DNA of 64,000 bases from Caldilineae bacterium (lineage in GTDB: Bacteria > Chloroflexota > Anaerolineae > DUEN01): NCBI GenBank assembly GCA_011176545.1, contig DUEN01000003.1, positions 1-64,000 on the forward strand, read 5' to 3'. The position numbers and the translations under genes were made by a program. Shown one piece after another: positions 49,166 to 57,963 of this stretch; the stretch's first letter is position 1, and each line of letters opens with the position of its first letter. The notes beneath the pieces are model-generated. The model was not told where the DNA came from. It did not search any database and saw only the letters and a list, made by a program, of their open reading frames with translations.

Positions 49166-50536
49166 ATGGATACAGCTATCGTTGCCTCTGCTCAGCAGCG
49201 GCTACGTCTCCATGAGTCGCTGGAGGACTATCGCCACGATTGTATACGTTTCCTGCGCATGGCCCAAAGCAAGGGGGCTTCCCTCGTCGTCTTTCCTGAG
49301 CTCTCAGGGCTGATGGCGGTGGTCCCCCACCTGCCCGGTGTGCGCGCCAGCCTGTTGCGACAGGCGGACCAGGGGCGTCGGCCTGGCGTCTCGCTTTGGA
49401 AGCGCGCCAAGGCCCGCATGGCCGGATCCACGGCCGAGCTCTTGCGGGTGGACTTCCGGGCGGTGTTAGCTCGCCAGCTGGCTGAAGGGGGGAACGCGCT
49501 ACGCCAGGAGATCGAGCGGTTCTTCGCCAGCCTGGCGCGCGGCTATGGGGTGCATATCATCGCGGGCGCGGGATACTTGCCCGGAGAGGGCCCCGGCCAA
49601 CGATCCCTCGCCCTGGCCTTCAGCCCGCAGGGGGAGATGATCGGCGAGGCGGCTCGCGTCACTGTGTCCCCGGAGGACGAGGACCTGATCGCTCCAGGCG
49701 ATGGGTGGGAGGTGCTCGATACGCCGGTGGGGCGGATCGGCATCCTCATAGGAGGTGATGTGCTGTATCCGGAGACGGCGCGGCTGTTGGCCTATCGCGG
49801 GGTTGAGATCCTCGTGGTCCTAGCGGCGACTAGCGACCCGGCATTGGCGGCTCGCATCCGGGCGGCCGCGCTGGCCCGCGCCCAGGAGAATCAGATCTTC
49901 GTGATCACCAGCTTCCTGATAGGCAACGATCCGTTGCGCGGGGACGGCGCGCAGTTCACTGGCCGATCGGCCATCATGGCGCCGGTGGAGATGACGGCCC
50001 GACACACGGGCATCATGGTGCAGATGGGCACCGCCCGGGCGGAGGGCTTGATCACCGCTGAGCTGAATTTCTACGCGCTGCGCGAGCTGTGGCAGCAGTC
50101 GGAGCCATCGGCGCGTCGGGGCCTGGCGTTGATGCTGGCTGGGCAGGGGTTGGTGACCGATTATACGCTGGGACGCTCCGTGGATGAGGCATGGGAGGAT
50201 GTGGAGGCGGCTCGGGAGAAGCGGCTCCTGTTGCCGGAGCCCACGATGCCACCTTCGATCTCGGTGACGGAGCTGCCCGTAGCAGCGGAGAGCGAGGCGG
50301 CGGGGGAGACGGAGCCGTCGGAGGCGTCCGTTGAGCCGATGGCGGAGTGGGAGCCCTCGGACGCCGTCGGTGGGCCTTCGCCGTTAGAGGAAGCGGCTGA
50401 GATGGATGAGGAGGCGCCTGTTGTGGGAGAGCCTGGGGGCGTTGAGGAGACATCCGAGGCCGCCGAGCCAGTTGCTGATGAGGAGAAGATCACCCACATA
50501 GCGAGGGACGACGCATCGGAAGAGGACACATTGTAA
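49166..50536 (+). CDS. Nitrilase-superfamily protein with altered catalytic residues and acidic C-terminal extension
   Basis: GASLVVFPELSG; VGRIGILIGGDVLYPETARLLAYRGVEILVV; ARAQENQIFVITSF; ATG at 49166. Confidence 0.82.
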   Translation: MDTAIVASAQQRLRLHESLEDYRHDCIRFLRMAQSKGASLVVFPELSGLMAVVPHLPGVRASLLRQADQGRRPGVSLWKRAKARMAGSTAELLRVDFRAVLARQLAEGGNALRQEIERFFASLARGYGVHIIAGAGYLPGEGPGQRSLALAFSPQGEMIGEAARVTVSPEDEDLIAPGDGWEVLDTPVGRIGILIGGDVLYPETARLLAYRGVEILVVLAATSDPALAARIRAAALARAQENQIFVITSFLIGNDPLRGDGAQFTGRSAIMAPVEMTARHTGIMVQMGTARAEGLITAELNFYALRELWQQSEPSARRGLALMLAGQGLVTDYTLGRSVDEAWEDVEAAREKRLLLPEPTMPPSISVTELPVAAESEAAGETEPSEASVEPMAEWEPSDAVGGPSPLEEAAEMDEEAPVVGEPGGVEETSEAAEPVADEEKITHIARDDASEEDTL

Positions 50537-50560
50537 AACACTTCGGTCAACAGCTCATAA

Positions 50561-50588
50561 AGGGGGGCGACCCGCCGGGTCGCCCCTG
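50561..50588. repeat. REP-like palindrome, core GACCCGCCGGGTC
   Basis: AGGGGGGCGACCCGCCGGGTCGCCCCTG. Confidence 0.85.
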
Positions 50589-50740
50589 CTCTGGCGACAC
50601 ATAACGCCATAGAGCTTCTCCACGTGTCGCCTATGCCGATATGAGTGATCTTTTAAAAAACCTTTGTGCCTTTTGCGTTCTTTGCGGTTAGGCGGAATGA
50701 TAATGGGGCGCGCAGCCGTGGTGGGTATGCATGGAACCGC

Positions 50741-50767
50741 GTAGGGGCGCAGCATGTGTGCCCCTAC
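50741..50767. repeat. REP-like palindrome, core GCAGCATGTGTGC (imperfect)
   Basis: GTAGGGGCGCAGCATGTGTGCCCCTAC. Confidence 0.8.
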
Positions 50768-50944
50768 CTGTAGATCAATATACTGTGTCTGAGCAAGTAA
50801 GATACCACAAGATATGGTATAGTGGTGAGCAACTACGGTTAACTATGGCGCTACCGCAGCCGTGCGCCCCTACGAAAATGTGCTTCTTGGAGATATCTTC
50901 TCCGCGTCCTCTGCGCCTCCGCGGTTTTCTCAGGACCATCGTCC

Positions 50945-51157
50945 TCAGGCGCGTTTGACCAAATCGCCTATCTGTCGCGCGACGTTCAGCATGGCGATCC
51001 CCAGACGGATCCAGTCAGCGGGGGCGATCTGTGGAAGGGTATGGTCCTTGCCGGGAGTCTCCTCCGACTGTGAGCTGGTGTAGATCCAGGCGATGAGCGC
51101 TCCGAACAGAGCGCCAGCCAGGGCTCCGATGAGGATGCCGCGTGTGCGATGGCTCAC
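50945..51157 (-). CDS. YtxH-like small membrane protein
   Basis: RGILIGALAGALFGALIAWIYTSSQ. Confidence 0.65.
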   Translation of the reverse strand: MSHRTRGILIGALAGALFGALIAWIYTSSQSEETPGKDHTLPQIAPADWIRLGIAMLNVARQIGDLVKRA

Positions 51158-51477
51158 GGTTTCACCTCGTCATCGTGGTCGCTATGTCGCGGGGATATCC
51201 CCTGCCATAAAGTGCGGGCGGCCGCCTGAGCGCCAGCCCACCAGGCGTGCACCTTAATGAGCGGTCGCACGACCCTTCGGCCGCCTCGTTGCACAGCGTC
51301 AGCTGCCTGGTGGGTGCGCCATTGCGCCCGGGGCATGAGGCCCTCCATGTGCCGACGTAGGTCGCGCATCCCTTTCACGCTGAGGACCAGCAACGTTAAC
51401 GGTATCGCCCATGCGATCATGGACAGGATGATGAGGAAGATGAGCGCGACGTTGGCCCATGTGTGGATGTGATTCAT
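51154..51477 (-). CDS. Small membrane protein, unknown function
   Basis: One or two hydrophobic segments; 4-bp overlap with the downstream gene. Confidence 0.6.
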   Translation of the reverse strand: MNHIHTWANVALIFLIILSMIAWAIPLTLLVLSVKGMRDLRRHMEGLMPRAQWRTHQAADAVQRGGRRVVRPLIKVHAWWAGAQAAARTLWQGISPRHSDHDDEVKP

Positions 51478-51594
51478 GGGAGCTCCTTAGCCCTGGGCGG
51501 ACATGACCTGATAGCTATTGTAACCCCAAGCGTGGGGCTAGGCAAGCTTGAGGAAAACGAAGAGCCCGTCTCGGACTGGGAGGAGGACTGCCGT

Positions 51595-52053
51595 ATGTCC
51601 AGGAAGATCGTGCTGGCAGGAGTGCTAGTGATTCTCCTGCTCTGCTTGATTATTCAGGTCATCCCCTATGGCCGTCGTCACTCGAATCCGTCCGTGCTCG
51701 CGGAGCCTAACTGGGATAGCCCGCGGACCAGGGAGCTCTTCTTCCGCGCGTGTGCGGATTGTCATAGCAACGAGACCGTATGGCCGTGGTACAGCAACAT
51801 CGCCCCTGTCTCCTGGCTGATTCAACGGGACGTGGAGGAGGGGCGCGCTGCGTTCAACGTCTCTGAGTGGGGCCGACCTGGTGAGAACGAGGGAGAAGAG
51901 GCCGCGGAGGCCGTGCGCGAAGGATCCATGCCTCCTGCCCTGTACGTCCTCCTGCATCCCAGGGCGCGGCTGTCCGCTTCTGAAAAGGACGAGTTCGTGA
52001 GGGGGCTCATCGCCACCTTCGGAAAAGAGGCTGAGGGAGAGGAGGAAGACTGA
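51595..52053 (+). CDS. Haem-binding-domain protein
   Basis: [45 protein letters not shown], CxxCH. Confidence 0.85.
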   Translation: MSRKIVLAGVLVILLLCLIIQVIPYGRRHSNPSVLAEPNWDSPRTRELFFRACADCHSNETVWPWYSNIAPVSWLIQRDVEEGRAAFNVSEWGRPGENEGEEAAEAVREGSMPPALYVLLHPRARLSASEKDEFVRGLIATFGKEAEGEEED

Positions 52054-52085
52054 TCTGTGACGATGAGGGATTTCCTACCGGGTGT

Positions 52086-53225
52086 GTGATGGGATATTGG
52101 TCGCGAGTTCGCGGGTTATCGCGGCGGCTCGGCGCAGCCTGGCCCTGGGTATGGCGAGGGGCCTGGCTGATCGTGCTCCTAGCCTTCCTAGGGGCGCCGC
52201 CGCGGCCTCTGGTGACCATCGGCCCGCCGCAGCAGGTGCACACCATCAACCCTAAGATCGGCGTCCACACCCGGCTGACCGATGAGGTGGAGCCGTGGAA
52301 GATCAAGCGGACGTTGCAGATGGTGCGGGAGATGGGCGCGCCCTGGATCGTGGAGTATTTCCCGTGGGCCTACTACGAGCCGTCCCCCGGCGATTTCAAA
52401 TGGGAACATCCCGACCTGGTGGTCGATCACGCCCGCGCCCAGGGGCTGACGGTCATCGCCCGGCTGGGTTATGTGCCGGAGTGGGCCCGGCCCAAGTACA
52501 CCGTCACCAGTTATATCGATCCTGAGAGCTATGAGGCGTTCGGCGATTACGTGGCGGCGTTCGTCGCCCATTTCAAGGGGCGCGTGCGTCACCTCATCAT
52601 CTGGAATGAGCCCAACCTGAGCCTGGAGTGGGGGAAGCGTCCCCCAGATCCGGCCGCCTACGTCGAGCTGCTGCGGGTGGCCTACACGCGAGCCAAGGAG
52701 GTCGATCCCGAGGTCCAGGTGTTGGCTGGAGCGCTGGCTCCCACGTTGGCGCCGCCCGGCCATCCGGAGGCCATGAGCGACCTGGAGTATCTGCAACGCA
52801 TGTATGACGCGGGCGCGGCCGCCTATTTCGACGCGCTGGCGGCCCATAGTTATGGCTGGCGGTTCCCGCCTGATGAGCCGGCCGCGCCGGACGTCATCAA
52901 CTATGCCCGGGTGGAGCTGTTGCGGGAGATCATGGTGCGTAACGGCGACGTGGCGAAGCCAATCTACATCACCGAGGGCGGGTGGAACGATCACCCGCGT
53001 TGGAGCAAGGCCGTACGCCCCGCCCAGCGGGTGGCGTATACTGTGCGCGCCTATCAGAAGGCGGCCGAGGAGTGGCCCTGGGTGGAGGCCGTCTGCCTGT
53101 GGGCCTTTCGCTTCCCCTGGCCCACGCACACGTATCGGGATTACTTCGCCTTCGTGGCCACGGATTTCACGCCGCGGCCGGTGTATCTGGCCGTGCAGCA
53201 GTACGCCCGGGGGGAGGCGCCGTGA
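52086..53225 (+). CDS. Glycoside hydrolase of the clan A type (cellulase/GH39-like)
   Basis: LIIWNEPNLSLEWG acid/base motif, YITEGGWNDH nucleophile motif. Confidence 0.83.
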   Translation: MMGYWSRVRGLSRRLGAAWPWVWRGAWLIVLLAFLGAPPRPLVTIGPPQQVHTINPKIGVHTRLTDEVEPWKIKRTLQMVREMGAPWIVEYFPWAYYEPSPGDFKWEHPDLVVDHARAQGLTVIARLGYVPEWARPKYTVTSYIDPESYEAFGDYVAAFVAHFKGRVRHLIIWNEPNLSLEWGKRPPDPAAYVELLRVAYTRAKEVDPEVQVLAGALAPTLAPPGHPEAMSDLEYLQRMYDAGAAAYFDALAAHSYGWRFPPDEPAAPDVINYARVELLREIMVRNGDVAKPIYITEGGWNDHPRWSKAVRPAQRVAYTVRAYQKAAEEWPWVEAVCLWAFRFPWPTHTYRDYFAFVATDFTPRPVYLAVQQYARGEAP

Positions 53226-54028
53226 GCCGTCGATGGGCCCTGCCAGCGCTGGCCGTCGTAGCGATCGCTTCAATCGTTGTGGCATGGTGGCTGTTCCGCC
53301 CGCGCCAGGACGCGCATTGGCGCCGTATCATAGATACAGGTGTGTGGCGCGTCGCCATCGACCCCAGCTTCCCGCCCTTCGAGTCCACCGGGCCGGATGG
53401 GGAGCTGATCGGCTTTGACGTCGATCTGGCGCGCGCCATCGCCGTTCGCTGGGGCGTAGAGGTGCGCTTCGAGCTTATCGGCTTCGATGGGCTGCTGGAT
53501 AGCGTGTGGGCCGGCCAGGTGGACAGCGTGATATCGGCCTATCCGTTGCAACCCCAATACGCCCGCGATGTGGGCTATTCGATCCCTTACTTCGAGGCGG
53601 GCGTGGTGCTCGTCGCGCGGGAAGGGAGCGGGATCGAGGGGATCGAGGATCTGCGCGGCCGCCGGGTGGCCGTGGAGTGGGGATCGGAAGGGGATGTGCA
53701 GGCGCGCAAGCTGGCCCGCCGGCTGGGTGATCTGTCCATCGTGCCGTTGGAGAGCCCGGACCTGGCTGTGGGAGCGGTGGTGGATGGCCAGGCGGATGCG
53801 GCGCTGGTGGATGGGGTGACTGCCGCCCTGGCCATCGGACGGGGAGATCCGCTGATGATCGTGGGCGAGCCGTTGTCCCCGGCGCCGTACGTCATCGTCA
53901 CCCACGTGCGGGCTCACGCGCTGCTGGCGGCCATCAATCAGGCGCTGGAGGATCTGAAGGCGGAGGGGGTGCTGGACGAGCTGCGAGCGCGATGGTTCGG
54001 CCTGGGATGGTCTCGTAAGGCGCAGTAA
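53222..54028 (+). CDS. Solute-binding protein family 3, TM-anchored, GTG start
   Basis: WRVAIDPSFPPFESTGPDGELIGFDVDLARAIA; LRGRRVAVEWGSEGDVQA. Confidence 0.88.
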   Translation: MSRRWALPALAVVAIASIVVAWWLFRPRQDAHWRRIIDTGVWRVAIDPSFPPFESTGPDGELIGFDVDLARAIAVRWGVEVRFELIGFDGLLDSVWAGQVDSVISAYPLQPQYARDVGYSIPYFEAGVVLVAREGSGIEGIEDLRGRRVAVEWGSEGDVQARKLARRLGDLSIVPLESPDLAVGAVVDGQADAALVDGVTAALAIGRGDPLMIVGEPLSPAPYVIVTHVRAHALLAAINQALEDLKAEGVLDELRARWFGLGWSRKAQ

Positions 54029-54032
54029 GAGC

Positions 54033-54060
54033 GGTAGGGACGAGGCATGCCGCCCTTACA
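54033..54060. repeat. REP-like palindrome, core GAGGCATGC (degenerate)
   Basis: GGTAGGGACGAGGCATGCCGCCCTTACA. Confidence 0.7.
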
Positions 54061-54090
54061 TGTCGTGTCCTCTGCGAGGGAACCGCGTCC

Positions 54091-55257
54091 CTAATCGACG
54101 GTCTGGATGATAACGAAAGTGGTCTGCCCTTCCTTAATTTCCACGTCCTGGCGGTAGATGCGGCCGTTGACCTTGGTCTCGATACGGTATTGCCCGACAG
54201 GCATATCCGCCAGCATGAAGTTCTCGCCCCAATCGTCGTCCGGGTTAATGTCGGGCAGGTCGAGGTAGGTGTATACCTGTTGCCAGATGCGGTCGAGTCG
54301 AGGGGCCTGGTAGATGAGGATGGGAACGTTGGCCCATGTGCGGCCCTCGGCGTTGATCAGGCGGCCGGCGAGGGTGCCATAGCCTGGCGTGGGCTTGAGC
54401 CATAGCTCGGGGTTACGCGTATGCGCGTAGTCATTCTGCCCGACCCGGACCTCCAGGTGCAGATGCGGTCCCAGGGCGATGCCAGTCATTCCAACGCGGC
54501 CGATGGGCTGGCCGGGTTGCACGATCTCGCCCGGCTGTACGTTGACCTCTGACAGGTGGCCGTACAGGACGAACACGGGCTGATCGTGATAGGTGCGCAA
54601 TAGCCGGAGGACGATGAGGTTGCCGTAGAAGTTGGGCTCGGGGCCCACGACGTGCTCCGCGTCGGTACCGGCGATGACGACCTCGGCCTCGGCGACGGCC
54701 AGCACGGGGGTGCCCTCCTCGTTGACGATGTCAACGCCGTGATGAGGGAGATACTGGCCGCGAGCATCGGTGCCGTAGGGGTACCAGGCGTTGGCATAGA
54801 TCTGCCCCCCGGGGCCGATGGGACGCTCCAACCAGTAGTGGTCCTGGGCTGCGGCGGGGTCAGGTGTGGGCCACGGCCGGCCGGGCACCAGCATCGGCGT
54901 GCTGTCCGGACCTGTTGCGAGCACCGTCGGTTGCGGCGAGAGTGTTTTCTCAAGCTGGGATGTTATGGTTACAATGGTAGTTGTGACGATCGCCGTTGGC
55001 GTGAGGGTGGGCGTATCCGTCGGTGTGGGGGAGGGTGTAGCGGTAGGGCTGGGCGTGGCCGTTGGCGTGTCGGTCGGCGTGATCGCTGGAGCGGCATCGG
55101 CATAGGATGGGGCCGGCCGGGCCGCGCGCTCGTTGGCCCAGGCGATCACGCCGGGGAGGAGCCCCAAACGTAAGGCGACCACGCTGGCGAGGGCCAGGGC
55201 CAGCAGGCTGAAGGTCAACAGGATCGGCAATCGTGATGAGTCGCGTCTTCTGTACAC
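54091..55257 (-). CDS. M23 family metallopeptidase with TP-rich linker
   Basis: YLPHHGVDIVNEEGTPVLAVAEAEV; GMTGIALGPHLHLEVRVG. Confidence 0.92.
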   Translation of the reverse strand: MYRRRDSSRLPILLTFSLLALALASVVALRLGLLPGVIAWANERAARPAPSYADAAPAITPTDTPTATPSPTATPSPTPTDTPTLTPTAIVTTTIVTITSQLEKTLSPQPTVLATGPDSTPMLVPGRPWPTPDPAAAQDHYWLERPIGPGGQIYANAWYPYGTDARGQYLPHHGVDIVNEEGTPVLAVAEAEVVIAGTDAEHVVGPEPNFYGNLIVLRLLRTYHDQPVFVLYGHLSEVNVQPGEIVQPGQPIGRVGMTGIALGPHLHLEVRVGQNDYAHTRNPELWLKPTPGYGTLAGRLINAEGRTWANVPILIYQAPRLDRIWQQVYTYLDLPDINPDDDWGENFMLADMPVGQYRIETKVNGRIYRQDVEIKEGQTTFVIIQTVD

Positions 55258-55368
55258 GGCGAAATCGTCCAGACGGGGAAATCCCCGCTCTTATCTCTAC
55301 AGGATGCATCGCATCATAGCACATCGCCATCAGAGCGGCAAACGATTCGATAGGGATGGGAAGAGGAT

Positions 55369-56181
55369 ATGCGTCTGCGTTTCGATATCTTGACCCTGTT
55401 CCCGGACATGTTCTGCGGCCCGTTTGATGACAGCATCATCAAACGGGCGCGCGAGTCAGGGTTGATCTCGATCCATATCCATAACATCCGGGATTTTGCG
55501 CCGGGGAAGCATCGCGTCACTGATGACTATGCCTACGGCGGCGGCGGTGGCATGGTCATGAAGCCGGAGCCCATCTTCGCCTGCGTCGAGCATGTGTTAC
55601 AGGAGGAGCCAGAACTGGAGGAGAATCCTCCCATTATCCTGTTGACCCCTCAAGGCCGGCTGTTCACGCATCAGGTGGCCACGGAGCTGTCCCAACATCG
55701 CCGCCTGATCCTGATCTGCGGCCGATATGAGGGGGTGGACGAGCGGGTGCGGGAGCATCTGGTCACGGACGAGATCTCCATTGGGGATTACGTGCTCTCC
55801 GGCGGTGAGATCCCGGCCATGGTCATCGTGGACGCGGTGACCCGGCTGTTGCCCGGCGCGCTGGGATGTGCCGTGGCCCCGTTGCAGGACTCCCACGCGA
55901 TGGGGCTGTTGGAAGGGCCCCACTATACGCGCCCGGCCGAGTTCCGGGGCTGGCGAGTGCCCGAGATATTGCTCTCCGGCCATCATGCGGAAGTGGCGCG
56001 CTGGCGACGGCAGCAGGCGTTACGCCGCACGCTGGAGCGACGGCCCGACCTCCTGGCACGGGCCCCGCTGACGGCGGAGGACCGCGAGTTTCTGGCGTCT
56101 TTAGGGTATCATGGTCCCTTCGCGGATGACGACGAAGGGCGAGAGACCGAGGACGAAGGACGGACGACGGATGATGAATGA
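55369..56181 (+). CDS. trmD: tRNA (guanine(37)-N1)-methyltransferase
   Basis: [74 protein letters not shown]. Confidence 0.97.
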   Translation: MRLRFDILTLFPDMFCGPFDDSIIKRARESGLISIHIHNIRDFAPGKHRVTDDYAYGGGGGMVMKPEPIFACVEHVLQEEPELEENPPIILLTPQGRLFTHQVATELSQHRRLILICGRYEGVDERVREHLVTDEISIGDYVLSGGEIPAMVIVDAVTRLLPGALGCAVAPLQDSHAMGLLEGPHYTRPAEFRGWRVPEILLSGHHAEVARWRRQQALRRTLERRPDLLARAPLTAEDREFLASLGYHGPFADDDEGRETEDEGRTTDDE

Positions 56182-56209
56182 CGAGGGATCAGGGTCCCCC
56201 TGTCCCTCG

Positions 56210-57238
56210 TCAAACGCTGATGGGATAACGGCCGTATTTGCGCACTGCTTCGGATAAAGCGAGGACGTTTTCCGGCTTCAGATACGCGGCCAGGCTGTTG
56301 CCGCTGGTCACGATGTAACCGCCGCCCGGCGCCACGTCGCGGATCAGCTCCCGGACCTCTCGGTCCACATCCTCCGGCGTGCCCATCCCCAGGATGTTGA
56401 GATCCACGTTCCCGAGCAGGCAGAGGCGATCGCCGTAGTCCCGCTTCATGGCCCGGATGTCCATGGCCCCCTTTTCGATGGGATGTAGCCCGGAGATCCC
56501 CAGGCTGAGCAGGTCATCCAGGAAGGGGAGCACATAGCCATCGCTGTGGATGACCCAGGGGAGGGTGATCCTCTCCGCCACCCGCTCATAACGGGGGAGG
56601 ATCAATTCCCGGAAGATCTCGGGCGAGAAGAAGGGGGCGCTCTTGAAGGCCATGTCATCGGTGGAGATGAACACGTCAAAGCCGAGCTGGCAGACGCGTT
56701 CAGCGACGACCGCCGTCCAATCGCAGTAGCGGTCGAGCACGGCCTCCACGAAGGGGCGATTCTCATAGAGGGCGATGCAGAAGTTGGTCATCCCCATGCT
56801 GAGCATGGTGGGGAAAAGCCCGATGCGGGTGACGAAGAAGAGCGCGTAGTCATCTTTGCCCTTGACGAAAGCTTCTGCCTCGGCGTATAGCGCGTCGTCG
56901 TAAGGATCAGGCAGCTCCAGCCGATCGAGATCCGCCTCGGTCTTGATAAGCCCCTCGCCATAGAACAGGCGGCCGTCCTTGCCTGGGTTCTTCTCCGCGT
57001 ACACGGGCGCCCGCAGGACGTAGCTGATGTTGTCCAGATGCAAGCGGCTTGCGATGGCTTTTGCCTCCTCGATGGTGTACTGGTTCACCTCGAGGTTGGT
57101 GGCCTGGCTGGTGGGCTCGCCCCAGCCCATGATCCTCTGGGCCAGGAAGCGGTCAACCCCCAGCTCGCAGTAGGGCACGCGATCGGGTTCCTCTCGGTTC
57201 AGGGCTGCCAGGACTCTCTCTCGTGAGCTCATCTCCAT
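56210..57238 (-). CDS. Uroporphyrinogen decarboxylase-family protein
   Basis: MSSRERVLAALNREEPDRVPYCELGVDRF; VIHSDGYVLPFLDDLLSLGISGLHPIE; LLGNVDLNILGMGTPEDV. Confidence 0.9.
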   Translation of the reverse strand: MEMSSRERVLAALNREEPDRVPYCELGVDRFLAQRIMGWGEPTSQATNLEVNQYTIEEAKAIASRLHLDNISYVLRAPVYAEKNPGKDGRLFYGEGLIKTEADLDRLELPDPYDDALYAEAEAFVKGKDDYALFFVTRIGLFPTMLSMGMTNFCIALYENRPFVEAVLDRYCDWTAVVAERVCQLGFDVFISTDDMAFKSAPFFSPEIFRELILPRYERVAERITLPWVIHSDGYVLPFLDDLLSLGISGLHPIEKGAMDIRAMKRDYGDRLCLLGNVDLNILGMGTPEDVDREVRELIRDVAPGGGYIVTSGNSLAAYLKPENVLALSEAVRKYGRYPISV

Positions 57239-57376
57239 TGTAACGTCTCCTTATATACGTGAGGCGATATTTAGCGTTGCTGTTTAAGCCCACTTTTGGC
57301 CACTATGTGGTTCGCGATGACTTTCTCTCCAACTATCATATTGTATCACGTGTGTCAGAGTTTCGTCCACACCTTT

Positions 57377-57392
57377 GTTACCAGTAGGTAAC
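57377..57392. promoter_or_regulatory. Candidate operator GTTACC-AGTA-GGTAAC upstream of the XRE gene
   Basis: Perfect 6-bp inverted repeat; related GTTACCCGTGAGTTAC at 57444-57459. Confidence 0.5.
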
Positions 57393-57468
57393 CATTTTGG
57401 CGGGAAAGTCTCGAAAAATTTTAAGGTGGCGAGCTTATAGAGTGTTACCCGTGAGTTACAATATAGTT

Positions 57469-57963
57469 ATGGGGAGGATATTGGGTGAGAGGGTTGTAGC
57501 TTTACGTAAGCGCAAGGGCTGGTCCCAAGGGCAGCTGTTGGTCCAGGCCAAGCGCCTTATTGGACATAGCAGACTGTCCCGTAAAACAATTTCACAAATT
57601 GAAAATAATAGATATCCCAGTGAGCCTGGGGCTTGGCTGATCGAAACACTCGCTACCGTCCTCGATACCACCTCCGACTATCTCCTCGGCTTGGCAGATG
57701 ACCCACTACCGCGACGGCAGGAGATGCTAGCTGGGACAGCACCCGAACCGGACCTGTTATCGCTCATCGAGCGCCTGAGTCGCCTCCCGGAGGATGAGCG
57801 TAAGGAGTGGGTTAACATATTTTCCTGGATCCTCGATGTCAGTGAGAAGCCCGCTGAGGGCCCAGGAATTCACTCGTCTGTTCGACCTTCTCTTGTAGGA
57901 AAGGAAGGAACAGAGGATGAAAAGCAAGAAGATTGTAGCCCGAGTAGGAGTGGCTGTGGCTAG
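57469..57963 (+). CDS. XRE-family HTH regulator
   Basis: LGERVVALRKRKGWSQGQLLVQAKRLIGHSRLSRKTISQIENNRYPSEP; ATG at 57469. Confidence 0.88.
   Translation: MGRILGERVVALRKRKGWSQGQLLVQAKRLIGHSRLSRKTISQIENNRYPSEPGAWLIETLATVLDTTSDYLLGLADDPLPRRQEMLAGTAPEPDLLSLIERLSRLPEDERKEWVNIFSWILDVSEKPAEGPGIHSSVRPSLVGKEGTEDEKQEDCSPSRSGCG

Noticed and set aside
107-54060. Possible CRISPR array from repeated palindromes
   Set aside because: Copies are kilobases apart, intergenic, with no regular spacers and no cas genes in the window.
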